NCBI GenBank assembly: GCA_963696075.1
Contig: CAVOJD010000012.1
Location: 1 to 64,000 of the forward strand
Length of the DNA: 64,000 bases
From: CAJQQK01 sp963696075
Lineage (GTDB): Bacteria > Pseudomonadota > Alphaproteobacteria > Rhizobiales > Hyphomicrobiaceae
Reading direction: 5' to 3'
In this document: piece after piece, positions 55,642 through 63,983 of the stretch
How positions within the stretch are numbered: position 1 is the stretch's first letter
Layout of the letters: each line of letters begins with the position of its first letter
Notes under the pieces: model-generated
Database searches by the model: none
What the model was told of the DNA's origin: nothing
The model's input: only the letters and a program-made list of their open reading frames with translations
Made by a program: the position numbers and the translations under genes

Positions 55642-56876
55642 TCAGCGCGCCGTGAATTTGAAAAAGCCGACGTCGATCGAGCCGAACCGGAAGCCGCTGG
55701 CGCAATAGACCAGATAATAATCCCACATCCGCTCGAACCGCGCATCGAAACCAAGTGGCTCGATCTGTGGCCACGCCGCCTTGAAGCGCGCCCGCCAATC
55801 CTCCAGCGTCCGCGCATAGCTTTCACCAAACGGCTCATAGTGCGCGAGCTTCAGTCCCGCCCGCTCGGCCTCTTCCCGCACCTTCCCCACTGTCGGCAAC
55901 ATGCCGCCCGGGAAGATGAACTGCTGAATGAAGTCGGGCCGCCGCCTGTAGCTCTCGAACAAGGCGTCTTCGATCGTAATGATCTGCATGACCACGACAC
56001 CATCATCGCGGAGCGACCGGCGAACCCGGTCGAAGAAGACAGGCCAGTATTTCTCACCCACCGCCTCGAACATCTCGATCGAGGCGATCCGGTCATATCT
56101 CTCGTCAACATCACGGTAATCGCGCAACACAAGATCGACCGTACCGCTGAGCCCGTCCCGCTCGATCGCCTCCCGCCCGAACGCAATCTGCTCGCGCGAC
56201 AGCGAAATGCCCGTAACCGCCCGCAACCCGCTTGGCCGAGCCGCCGCGCCAGGCTACCCCATCCGCACCCGATCTCCAGCACCGCCTCCCCGCCGCCGAG
56301 ATCGAGAAGATCGACCACCCGGTCAAGCTTGCGCGCCTGCGCGTCTTCGAGGCTCTCATCCGCCGCCTCATAGATCCCCGACGAATAGGTCATGTCGGGA
56401 TCGAGCCATTGCTCATAGAAGCGATTGCCAAGATCGTAGTGCGCCGCGATATTGCGGCGGCTCCCCCGGCGCGAGTTGGAATTCATCCCATGCCCGAACC
56501 GGTTGATCAGGTGCGCCATGCTGAACCCGCTCGCCGATCCGGTAAAGTTGTCGCCGTTCGCCAACCCGAATGTCATCACGGCCGCCAGGTCCGGCGTCGA
56601 CCAGTCACCATCGACGTAGCTGCGCGCAAGCCCGATCTCGCCTTCCATCATCAGCCGGCGCAGCAGCCGCCAGCGCGTGACATGCAGCACCGCCTCCGGC
56701 CCCGGCTCAGAACCGCGATGCTCGATCACCTCCCCGTTGGGCAGATTGAGGCGAACGGACCCATGCTTGAACTCGCTCAGGCGGCCGCGAATGATCCCGC
56801 TCAACAAGCGAGCCGGCGCATTGGTGACGCCCTGAACGGGACTGAGCGTTCGCGTTGGGGGCTGGGATCGTCTCAT
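55642..56876 (-). pseudogene. Cyclopropane-fatty-acid-type SAM methyltransferase, frameshifted
   Basis: The start ATG at 56876 overlaps the DUF1365 stop (ATGA). The 5' frame encodes RRNIAAHYDLGNRFYEQWLD and DPDMTYSSGIYE, then the SAM motif VLEIGCGWGSLARRLG; just after, near 56223-56233, it shifts. The other frame resumes with RAVTGISLSREQ, DRIASIEMFEAVGEKYWPVFF and runs to 55642 (CASGFRFGSIDVGFFKFTAR). A single lost base explains the break. Such enzymes methylate or cyclopropanate unsaturated phospholipid acyl chains; in R. sphaeroides a homologue in an RpoE-controlled cluster takes part in furan fatty acid synthesis. Third gene of the minus operon after COG2907 and DUF1365 proteins. The joined length is about 411 residues, normal. 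Confidence 0.88.
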
Positions 56877-57679
56877 GAAGGCGCGCGAACGATTGTGACG
56901 GAAGGGGTGATCTTGTCGGGCTTGTCTGCGAGTGCAAAGCCCCGCGCCCACATCTTGAGCGCATGCCAGTGAATGGCAGCCACTACCTTGATCGGCACGA
57001 TCGGCTGCGTCAAGGCAAGCCGCGCCAAAGCGCCGTCGCGAAGCGCCGTCCGGCGCCCGACCAGGGCGGTATTTATGATGGCCTTGCCCTGCCGCCGGCC
57101 TTGCACACTCAACTGAACCGTATCGTCGGGAACCCGCGTCCGAAAGGCGTACGCCATATCCATTTCAAGAAACGGCGACACATAAAACCGCTTGTCACAC
57201 GATTGCCTGAGCATCGCTCCATCACTGCTCTCGCCATCTGCCGCGACGTTCCCCCCAGCCGGAATGACATACGTATGGCGCCCGCCGATCGTGTTGTTCA
57301 CTTCGTAGATCACCCCGCGCAACACCTCGTCCCGGTCGACACAAAAATAGATGCTCAGCGGATTGAAGTCGTAACCGGCCACCCGCGGCATGCACAAAAG
57401 ACGGATCGACAATTCCTCCGCCCGCGCCATCCCGGCCGCCGCCACATGCTCGCGCATCTGCTCGCGAAGCGGACGCCGGCTGCCGTCCCCATGATCGGCG
57501 TCATGCAGGCTGATCAGATTGAACCGGTTGTAGGAGAAAAGCTTCAAGCGCCGGTCGAGCGTCTCAGCTTCATCGAGATCGACCAGCAGCCAGTAGACCC
57601 GGTGGCGCAACCGATGCCGCTTCGGCGCCAGCCGCTGGTGCATCACATCGCCGACATAGATCGCGGACTTGTCACTCAC
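56873..57679 (-). CDS. DUF1365 family protein
   Basis: The 268-residue protein starts in an ATGA overlap with the amine-oxidase-like gene (57676) and ends in one with the methyltransferase gene (56876), so the three are tightly coupled. DUF1365 landmarks are visible: IYVGDVMHQRLAPKRHRLRHRVYWLLVDLDE, FSYNRFNLISLHDADHGDG, RVAGYDFNPLSIYFCVD, YEVNNTIGGRHTYVI and KRFYVSPFLEMD. The triplet COG2907-DUF1365-CFA is a known unit in singlet oxygen (RpoE/ChrR) regulons. The biochemical role of DUF1365 is not established; a part in acyl-chain modification is likely. Confidence 0.9.
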   Translation of the reverse strand: MSDKSAIYVGDVMHQRLAPKRHRLRHRVYWLLVDLDEAETLDRRLKLFSYNRFNLISLHDADHGDGSRRPLREQMREHVAAAGMARAEELSIRLLCMPRVAGYDFNPLSIYFCVDRDEVLRGVIYEVNNTIGGRHTYVIPAGGNVAADGESSDGAMLRQSCDKRFYVSPFLEMDMAYAFRTRVPDDTVQLSVQGRRQGKAIINTALVGRRTALRDGALARLALTQPIVPIKVVAAIHWHALKMWARGFALADKPDKITPSVTIVRAPS

Positions 57680-59037
57680 GCCGCCACTCCTGAGAGTTCG
57701 CGCCGCCTCGCTTCCTTGTCGATGACGATGCGCCCGGACTCATCGTCGACCGACCACGGCCGTCGCGCACCTGTCATTTGTTCTGCCACCGCAAGCCCTG
57801 CCTGCAAACCATCCTCATGGAAGCCCGCGCCGAAATGGGCGCCCGCGAACCATAGCCCACCATCACCCTGCAGCGACCAAAGTTCCCGCTGCGCCATCAT
57901 CGCCCGATAATCCATCACCGGATGCTCGAACGTCACCTTATGGTGCACCACGTCCTCACGAAGCGCCAAGTCCGGATTAAGCGTAACGAATAACGGCTGC
58001 TCCGTTTCAAGGTTCTGCAGCAGGTTCATCCAGTACGTCACGGTCAGCCGGTCGACACCCGCTCCCCGGCTCTCCCCAACATAATTCCAGCTCGACCACA
58101 CCGCCTTGCGCCGTGGCATCGCTGCGGCATCACCGTGGAGGACAACCTCGTTTTTATTGTACCGGAACGCGCCCAGCACACGCACTTCCCGTGCCGTCGG
58201 CTGGTCAATCAGCGCCAGCGCCCGGTCGCCATGAGTTGCCAGAACAACATCATCGAATGTCTGCGTTTCCCCCGTCCCCGTCACCACGCTCACAATGTCG
58301 TCGTGACGGATCACCCGCCGCACCGCCACACCCACCCGGGCATGAATCTTGGCATCGCCCATCAGCCGCTCGACATAACATCGGCTCCCCCCGCTCACCG
58401 TGCGCCACAGCGGACGCCCGGTCAGCTTGAGTAGCCCGTGATTTTCGTGGAACCGAATGAAGGACGCTGCCGAAAAGTCCAGGACCTCGTCGCGCGCCAC
58501 CGACCAGATCGCCGCCGCCATCGGCAGCAGATGATCATTGCGAAACGCCTGACCATAGTTGTACCGGTCAAGATAGGCACCAAGCGTCATGTCCTGCTGC
58601 ATCAGGTCCCCGGCGTGGGCCGGCGCCGTCTTATAGAAGCGCACGATATCCCGCACCATCGACCAGAAGCGCGGCCGGACGACGTTGCGTTTTTGGGCAA
58701 TCAATTGACCGAGGCTGCCGCCGCCATACTCCAGCCGCCCCCCATCCAGCGAAATGCCGAGCGACATATTGGTCGCTTCGGTCTTGATCCTGAGATGATC
58801 AAACAGCGCAACAAGGTTGGGATAAGCCGCCTCATTGTAGACGATGAAGCCCATATCGACCGGCACCGACTGCCCGCCGCTCATGACATCGACCGTGTAC
58901 GAATGCCCGCCAAGCCGGGGTTCAGCCTCGAAGAGCGTGACATCTGCGCGTTTTGACGCCAGCCACGCCGCGCTCAGCCCGGAGATCCCGCTCCCGATCA
59001 CCGCAACACGTGACCGGCCTCCCCTGCTGACTTGCAT
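57676..59037 (-). CDS. FAD/NAD(P)-binding amine-oxidase-like protein (COG2907)
   Basis: The ATG at 59037 (MQVSRGG) gives 453 residues. The N-terminal dinucleotide loop is VAVIGSGISGLSAAWLA (about 11-27), followed by FEAEPRLGGHSYTVDV and VDMGFIVYNEAAYPN. The C-terminal part contains WFAGAHFGAGFHEDGLQAG, a second FAD motif of the family. Relatives next to DUF1365 and CFA genes in R. sphaeroides and other alphaproteobacteria are RpoE-dependent, and one member acts as a fatty acyl desaturase in furan fatty acid synthesis. The gene is first in the minus operon; a TGATCC-type promoter-like motif lies 120-145 bases upstream. Confidence 0.88.
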   Translation of the reverse strand: MQVSRGGRSRVAVIGSGISGLSAAWLASKRADVTLFEAEPRLGGHSYTVDVMSGGQSVPVDMGFIVYNEAAYPNLVALFDHLRIKTEATNMSLGISLDGGRLEYGGGSLGQLIAQKRNVVRPRFWSMVRDIVRFYKTAPAHAGDLMQQDMTLGAYLDRYNYGQAFRNDHLLPMAAAIWSVARDEVLDFSAASFIRFHENHGLLKLTGRPLWRTVSGGSRCYVERLMGDAKIHARVGVAVRRVIRHDDIVSVVTGTGETQTFDDVVLATHGDRALALIDQPTAREVRVLGAFRYNKNEVVLHGDAAAMPRRKAVWSSWNYVGESRGAGVDRLTVTYWMNLLQNLETEQPLFVTLNPDLALREDVVHHKVTFEHPVMDYRAMMAQRELWSLQGDGGLWFAGAHFGAGFHEDGLQAGLAVAEQMTGARRPWSVDDESGRIVIDKEARRRELSGVAA

Positions 59038-59155
59038 ATAATCTCCCCACAGGCTCACGGCTTGTCCATCACCCGCCACCGGTAGTGGGCCTGACCGACG
59101 CGACACCACAACAATAGCAGCGCCACATTATCTGTGCGACTTGATGCTCCTTGCC

Positions 59156-59183
59156 CAAACGAAAGAAGTGACGCCCCGGATCA
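59156..59183 (-). promoter_or_regulatory. RpoE/ChrR-type promoter motif for the COG2907 operon
   Basis: On the minus strand TGATCC (59183-59178) is followed after exactly 16 bases by CGTTTG (59161-59156). TGATCC is the known -35 element for RpoE of the ChrR-regulated group. The same TGATCC-N16-CGTTT pattern faces the sigma factor gene 57 bases away in the opposite direction. Confidence 0.6.
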
Positions 59184-59239
59184 CTGCCAACCGGCCTCAT
59201 AATCGAATGGCCCAGCCGGTAGAAAACATGTAACTCCTG

Positions 59240-59267
59240 TGATCCAGCCCCAATCGTGCGTCGTTTT
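59240..59267 (+). promoter_or_regulatory. RpoE/ChrR-type promoter motif for rpoE-chrR (autoregulation)
   Basis: TGATCC at 59240-59245, a 16-base spacer, and CGTTTT at 59262-59267 on the plus strand. A transcript starting soon after would include the start chosen for rpoE (59382) but not the earlier in-frame ATG candidates near 59256, supporting the shorter protein. The promoter predicts autoregulation, as known for this sigma group. Confidence 0.6.
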
Positions 59268-59381
59268 CGCCCCATGACACACACGGGTATGACATTGACT
59301 GATATGCAGGGCGCGATAAACCCGACCAGGCGCGCCAACGTCCGACGCGCGGCAGGTAGGTCCCGCCAACCCGGAGTTTCC

Positions 59382-59960
59382 ATGCAAAATGCGCAAGGCG
59401 GCTCGCCAAGCGCGGCCCGTCCGGAAGACTTGATCGACAGGATCGCGAAAAACGCCGATAAAGAGGCGTTCTCGGCCCTGTTTGACCTCTTCGCGCCACG
59501 CGTAAAATACTTCCTGGTTCGGCAGGGCACCAGCATGGAGCTCGCCGAAGAACTCTCGCAGGAAGCGCTTTTGACCGTGTGGCGCAAGGCCGATTATTTT
59601 GCGAAAAGCCGCGGCACCGCCGCCTCCTGGATATTCACCATCGCCCGCAACCTGCGCATCGATGCAGCGCGCCGCGACAAGCGCGCCCAATTGTTTGCGA
59701 TGACCGACAATGTCGACGTCGACCGTGAAGACCCCGCCCAGCCCGACGAACTCGTAACCGCCGCCGAAAGTGCCGTGCGTGTTCGTGAAGCAATGCGCGA
59801 CCTCCCCGCCGAACAGCTCGAAGTGGTGCGCCTCTCCTTTGTTGAAGGCGCAGCCCACAGCGAAATTGCCGATCGGCTCGACCTGCCGCTTGGAACTGTC
59901 AAATCCCGCCTCCGGCTTGCCATGCGCCGCATGCGGAAATCACTTGAGGATTTAGAATGA
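59382..59960 (+). CDS. rpoE: ECF sigma factor RpoE (ChrR-regulated, ECF11 type)
   Basis: I start at the ATG at 59382 (MQNAQGG), after GGAG and downstream of the promoter motif, giving 192 residues. Region 2 is clear (EAFSALFDLFAPRVKYFLVRQGTSMELAEELSQEALLTVWRKADYF; core-binding and -10 recognition), as is region 4 (LPAEQLEVVRLSFVEGAAHSEIADRLDLPLGTVKSRLRLAMRRMRK; -35 helix-turn-helix). Key segments are as in RpoE of Rhodobacter, which responds to singlet oxygen. The stop overlaps the ATG of chrR by four bases. It is predicted to drive its own operon, the COG2907 operon, and the DUF1295 operon. Confidence 0.92.
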   Translation: MQNAQGGSPSAARPEDLIDRIAKNADKEAFSALFDLFAPRVKYFLVRQGTSMELAEELSQEALLTVWRKADYFAKSRGTAASWIFTIARNLRIDAARRDKRAQLFAMTDNVDVDREDPAQPDELVTAAESAVRVREAMRDLPAEQLEVVRLSFVEGAAHSEIADRLDLPLGTVKSRLRLAMRRMRKSLEDLE

Positions 59961-60613
59961 CGATCGTCCACCACCCTTCCGAAGAATCGCTCGTCGACTA
60001 CGTCGCCGGCGCCCTGGACGAGGGCAACTCTCTCGTGATGGCAACCCATATTGCGCGGTGCCCGGAATGCCAGGATACCGTCCGCGACCTGCGGGTGATC
60101 GCAGGTGCCTGCCTGGAATCGTGCCAGTCCGAAACGGTGTCACCGGCGACCAAGGCACAGAGCATGGAGGCCCTGAACATCGACGCCGGTCTGCAGGCTT
60201 CGTTCCCGACGACAACATCGCCTCCCGCGATCGGCCTGTTGAGCAATGCCTCGGAGCCACTCGCACTCTATGACCACGGCCCCTGGCGACGCATTGGTCC
60301 GGGCGTACAGCGTTGCGACATCAAGATCGCCGATGGTAATGAAACCCGCGTGTTCCTTCTCAAGGTGAGCGCCGGCACGCAATTGCCTGAGCACCACCAT
60401 ACCGGCACGGAATGGACCTGCGTGCTGTCCGGCGCATTCACCCACGCGGAGGGCCGGTTTGGACCGGGCGACTTCGACGAGGCCGACGCATCAGTCGAGC
60501 ACAGCCCCGTCGTCGACAGTGGCGAGGACTGCATCTGCCTGGTCGCCCTCAACGGCAACATCGAGTTGCGCGGCTGGTTCGGCCGTCTGATCCAGCCGTT
60601 CGTCCGCTTCTGA
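59957..60613 (+). CDS. chrR: Anti-sigma factor ChrR
   Basis: The 218-residue anti-sigma factor overlaps rpoE (ATGA). Its N-terminal zinc-binding domain keeps His6, His31, Cys35 and Cys38 (in HIARCPEC), the same spacing as in the R. sphaeroides ChrR. The C-terminal cupin domain has its metal ligands near 146-152 (LPEHHHTGTEWTCVLSG) and a later His (SVEHSPVV). ChrR holds RpoE inactive until singlet oxygen or organic peroxide disrupts the complex. Both functional domains are intact here. Confidence 0.94.
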   Translation: MTIVHHPSEESLVDYVAGALDEGNSLVMATHIARCPECQDTVRDLRVIAGACLESCQSETVSPATKAQSMEALNIDAGLQASFPTTTSPPAIGLLSNASEPLALYDHGPWRRIGPGVQRCDIKIADGNETRVFLLKVSAGTQLPEHHHTGTEWTCVLSGAFTHAEGRFGPGDFDEADASVEHSPVVDSGEDCICLVALNGNIELRGWFGRLIQPFVRF

Positions 60614-60707
60614 CCGTTTGACGTGAGCCCTCAGCTGGTCCCGCCGGCGCCCCCTGCCATCAGGTCGGCGTTATCCGACGAAGCGAGCAGCCAAACGGAA
60701 ACACGGG

Positions 60708-60735
60708 TGAGCCAAAACCGTTCGCGGCGCGTAGC
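60708..60735 (+). promoter_or_regulatory. Possible third RpoE/ChrR-type promoter, for the DUF1295 operon
   Basis: TGAGCC at 60708-60713 (one change from TGATCC), a 16-base spacer, and CGTAGC at 60730-60735, 51 bases before the DUF1295 start. The spacing equals that of the two stronger motifs at 59.2 kb. Confidence 0.45.
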
Positions 60736-60786
60736 CTGGATATGAGAAGGGGTGGTGTCGCCCCCTTTCCCCAGGAGTTGACCACC

Positions 60787-61647
60787 ATGTCATTTCAAGA
60801 CGTGCTCACCCTCATTTTCCTCCAATGGCTCGCCCTTGCGCTGATCATGACCGCCGGCTGGCTCACCTGGAAGACGACGCGCAATTCCGGCTGGATCGAC
60901 GCCATCTGGACCCTTGCCATTGGCGTTGTTGGAACGGCCAGCGCGATCCTGTGGACCACGCCAGGGGCTGCCACGTCCAACCGCTGGATTGTCGCCGCGA
61001 TGATCGCCGCCTGGGCGCTTCGCCTCGGCATCCACATCACTGGCCGCACCGCCGGCATCAGTGATGATCCCCGCTATGCAAAGATTGTCAACGACTGGGG
61101 CGACAAGGCCGAGCGCAACATGTTCGGCTTCCTCCAGGCCCAGGCGTTTTTCGGCGTTCCCCTGACCTTGGCTGTCGCCCTCGCCGCCGCCAACCCCGCC
61201 CCGCTGCTGAGCGCCGCCCCCCTCCTCGCCATCGCCGTCTACCTCGCCGGCATCGCCGGCTCCGCCACCTCCGACCGCCAGCTCACCCGCTTCAAGCAGA
61301 TGAAGCAGAACGGTGAAACCGATAAGAAGGTCTGCGATATTGGGCTATGGGCTTATTCGCGCCACCCCAACTACTTCTTCGAATTCGTCATCTGGTCCTC
61401 GTTCGCCCTCTTCGCCTTCAATGCCTCGGGCGCTTGGAACTGGGGCTTCCTCGCCGTCCTCGCGCCAGCCTGCATGTATTGGCTGCTGCGCTACGTCTCC
61501 GGCGTCCCCCCACTGGAACAGCACATGGTCGCCCGCTATGGCGACGCCTACCGCAACTACCAGAAGCGTGTCAGCGTCTTCTTCCCCTGGCCCCCCGGCC
61601 CCGGCCCATCACGCCTTTCCCGGGCGGTCGCGAATTCGGAGAGTTGA
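60787..61647 (+). CDS. DUF1295 membrane protein (steroid 5-alpha-reductase C-terminal-like)
   Basis: The ATG at 60787 follows AGGAG and gives 286 residues with about seven hydrophobic segments. The DUF1295 motifs are present: NSGWIDAIWTLAIG, DDPRYAKIVNDWGDK, DIGLWAYSRHPNYFFEF and VSGVPPLEQHMVARYGDAYRNYQKRV, the NADPH/lipid motif shared with 5-alpha-reductases and ICMT enzymes. A DUF1295 gene next to a CFA-like methyltransferase is typical of RpoE/ChrR regulons. It lies four bases before the methyltransferase gene. Confidence 0.9.
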   Translation: MSFQDVLTLIFLQWLALALIMTAGWLTWKTTRNSGWIDAIWTLAIGVVGTASAILWTTPGAATSNRWIVAAMIAAWALRLGIHITGRTAGISDDPRYAKIVNDWGDKAERNMFGFLQAQAFFGVPLTLAVALAAANPAPLLSAAPLLAIAVYLAGIAGSATSDRQLTRFKQMKQNGETDKKVCDIGLWAYSRHPNYFFEFVIWSSFALFAFNASGAWNWGFLAVLAPACMYWLLRYVSGVPPLEQHMVARYGDAYRNYQKRVSVFFPWPPGPGPSRLSRAVANSES

Positions 61648-61651
61648 TACC

Positions 61652-62686
61652 GTGGCAATTGTCGAAAGTCTGATCTCGCTCACCGAGCGCGCCCCTCTCC
61701 CCGACACGGTCACCCGCGCCGGCGTCCATTTCCTCGTCAACCGCACCCGCCGCGCCCTCGGCGACGCCCCCCCGAGCGCCACCCGGGACTTCGCCCGCAC
61801 GATGTCTGATTTCCCCGTTGCCCTCGCCACCGCCGAGGCCAACCAGCAGCACTACGAGATCCCCGCGTCATTCTTCCGAGAGTTCCTCGGGCACCGCGCG
61901 AAATATTCCTGCTGCTACTTCGATGACCCGTCGGCCTCCCTCGACGATGCCGAGGACCGCGCCCTCGAACTCACTGTCGAGAACGCAGATATCCGCGATG
62001 GCCAGACCATCCTCGAACTCGGCTGCGGCTGGGGTTCACTGTCGTTGTGGATCGCGGAGAAATTCCCGAACGCCAACATCACGTCCGTGTCGAACTCCGC
62101 ATCTCAGCGCGCCCACATCCTCGCCATGGCCGACCAGCGCGGCCTCACCAATATCAACGTCATCACCGCCGACATGAACGATTTCGAAGCGCCCGCAGGC
62201 CACAGCTTCGATCGCATCGTATCTGTCGAAATGTTCGAACACATCTCCAACTGGCGCGCCCTTCTCACCCGCGCGTCCGGCTGGCTCGCGCCCGACGGCC
62301 GCGTCTTCATTCACGTCTTTTCCCACAAAAGTGCGCCCTACCGCTTCGACCACACCGACAAGGCCGATTGGATCGCCCAGCACTTTTTCACCGGCGGCAT
62401 CATGCCAAGCCACGACCTTATCCGCGAATTCGACGACATCTTCACGGTCGAAGCCGATTGGCGCTGGCCCGGCCACCACTATCAGCTCACCGCCGAGCGC
62501 TGGCTCGAAAACTACGACCGCAACAAGGCTGCAATCGACACCATCCTGAGCGATGTCTACGGCCCCGATGCAGCTCTTTGGCGGCGGCGCTGGCGCCTGT
62601 TCTTCCTGGCAACGCGCGGGCTCTTCGGTCACGCTGGCGGCGATGTCTGGGGCATCAGTCACTACCGGCTAAAGCGAGCTGACTGA
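61652..62686 (+). CDS. Cyclopropane-fatty-acid synthase-like SAM methyltransferase
   Basis: A GTG at 61652, four bases after the DUF1295 stop, begins a 344-residue protein. The CFA family motifs are QQHYEIPASFFREFLG, CCYFDDPSASLDDAED, the SAM loop ILELGCGWGSLSLWIAEKFP, SVSNSASQRAHI and VSVEMFEHISNWRALL, then the C-terminal FFTGGIMPSHDL and WRRRWRLFFLAT. This is a second enzyme of the family in the locus besides the frameshifted one on the minus strand, but of a different subgroup: closer to the mono-domain type found beside DUF1295. It probably modifies unsaturated membrane acyl chains. Confidence 0.9.
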   Translation: MAIVESLISLTERAPLPDTVTRAGVHFLVNRTRRALGDAPPSATRDFARTMSDFPVALATAEANQQHYEIPASFFREFLGHRAKYSCCYFDDPSASLDDAEDRALELTVENADIRDGQTILELGCGWGSLSLWIAEKFPNANITSVSNSASQRAHILAMADQRGLTNINVITADMNDFEAPAGHSFDRIVSVEMFEHISNWRALLTRASGWLAPDGRVFIHVFSHKSAPYRFDHTDKADWIAQHFFTGGIMPSHDLIREFDDIFTVEADWRWPGHHYQLTAERWLENYDRNKAAIDTILSDVYGPDAALWRRRWRLFFLATRGLFGHAGGDVWGISHYRLKRAD

Positions 62687-62749
62687 ACGAACAGGCACCA
62701 GACAATTATCGCCGCACGCCGCGCCGTTGCACCCATCGCCCGCGTCGCG

Positions 62750-63148
62750 TCACGTCACGGCTTTGGCCGCGAAATAACCGCCAAGCGAACAAAGCGCGAT
62801 CGCGATCGTCCCATAAGCAATATCAATCGCAGCCGTCGTGCCGGTAAAAAATTTCAGCGTGGCATAGTTGGTCAGATCATACGTGCCATAGGCCAACGCC
62901 CCGAGAAGCCCGCCAAGCACCAGCGCCATCAGTGCCGAATTCTCCTTGAGCGCCGGTGAAATAGCGAAGATCACGATCCCGATTGGAAACGAGAAATAAA
63001 AGATCGCAGCCGGCACGATTCGGATCGGATCGGCCAGCGCATCGCCGAACATCGGCTTGTATATATTCGGCACCGCCCAGGACAGCCAGATCGCATCAAT
63101 GATCCCGAACACCACCAGGGCGCCGACATAGGCAGCAGCATAAGTCAT
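62750..63148 (-). CDS. DUF2177 family membrane protein
   Basis: The 132-residue protein has four hydrophobic segments and the DUF2177 pattern: AAYVGALVVFGIIDAIWLSW, IVPAAIFYFSFPIGIVIFAI, GLLGALAYGTYDLTNYATLK and AYGTIAIALCSLGGYFAAK. Its function is unknown, but DUF2177 genes are frequent close to DUF1295/CFA/RpoE loci in proteobacteria, which agrees with its place here. It converges with the methyltransferase gene (63-base gap). No RpoE-type motif was found upstream. Confidence 0.88.
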   Translation of the reverse strand: MTYAAAYVGALVVFGIIDAIWLSWAVPNIYKPMFGDALADPIRIVPAAIFYFSFPIGIVIFAISPALKENSALMALVLGGLLGALAYGTYDLTNYATLKFFTGTTAAIDIAYGTIAIALCSLGGYFAAKAVT

Positions 63149-63314
63149 TGGCTGGAGTACCTTCGAACCTGATTATTGTTGCTAGGGCTACGTTGCCCCG
63201 CATCACTTGGATTTGAATAGACCCACCGAGAATAGCCCAGCCGCCCGGATTTATCGCGCCGCCATCATCTCGATGATCGGCCCCCTAATCGGTTCCAAAT
63301 CCCCCCGCGACGAT

Positions 63315-63586
63315 CTAGAGTGGTTCAGGACTAGATGGAATCAATTCTGTTTTAAAAGGCGCGCCGATCCACCAGGAGGGCGGCGCAGAGCATATCGGGG
63401 ATATGGTCAAGCCGTCCGACGCCGTGGGCGGCGCGCCTTTTAAAACCCGCAGGGCCGGGCGGATTTGGCCCGATACCATCGCCGTCTGTCTCGTCCGTAG
63501 TACCACTACGCACTTCGCCAGCCGGCTCGGTCTCGAACCAAATCCACCTCGGCAGAATGGTTCCATCTAGTCCTGAACCACTCTAG
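63315..63586. mobile_element. MITE-like element of nested inverted repeats
   Basis: The outer arms at 63315-63349 and 63553-63586 are inverted repeats: the first 26 bases (starting CTAGAGTGGTTCAGG) match perfectly, and the rest differs by one change and one indel. Within lie further perfect inverted repeats: TTTTAAAAGGCGCGCC at 63350-63365 with its complement at 63430-63445; CATATC-ggg-GATATG at 63391-63405; and GGATTTGG at 63461-63468 with CCAAATCC at 63538-63545. There is no room for a transposase gene. The outer CTAG ends might be the remains of target or end bases. This looks like a non-autonomous palindromic element. Confidence 0.7.
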
Positions 63587-63632
63587 TATCGCGCCATCTC
63601 TCGAGACGGATGAACACCGGAGACGCCGAGCC

Positions 63633-63983
63633 ATGCTGATTGCGATTGTTGAAATCCCGCGCGCCGCCCCGAAACCCGACAAGGACGGTGCCGTGGCCCG
63701 CGGCCTCTCCTCCGCCCCGATCTATCGCAAGGTCGACGGCCTCATCCGCAAGGATTTCCTGAACGGCGAAGAAGGCGGCGGCGGCGTCTACCTGTTCGAA
63801 AGCCGCGAGACCGCCGAGGCCTGGTTCAACGATGAATGGTGGGGCTGGATCGAGGAACGCTTCGGCGCCCGCCCCAAGCTCACCTTCTATGACCACTACG
63901 TCACGGTCGACAACGCGGGTGGCTGCATCCGTGTCGATGGCAAGCCCGTCGAGATCGAAGACGCCAGCGAAGCCGCCGAATAG
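63633..63983 (+). CDS. YdhR-like monooxygenase-family protein
   Basis: The 116-residue protein shows an alpha/beta dimeric barrel layout: LIAIVEIPRA strand, the GLSSAPIYRKVDGLIRKDFL helix-strand, GGGVYLFESRETAEAWF, in which VYLxESxExA is typical of YdhR-type proteins, and WWGWIEERFG. YdhR proteins are called putative monooxygenases, with no secure substrate. It stands downstream of the palindromic element. The reading frame ends 17 bases before the window end. Confidence 0.75.
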   Translation: MLIAIVEIPRAAPKPDKDGAVARGLSSAPIYRKVDGLIRKDFLNGEEGGGGVYLFESRETAEAWFNDEWWGWIEERFGARPKLTFYDHYVTVDNAGGCIRVDGKPVEIEDASEAAE

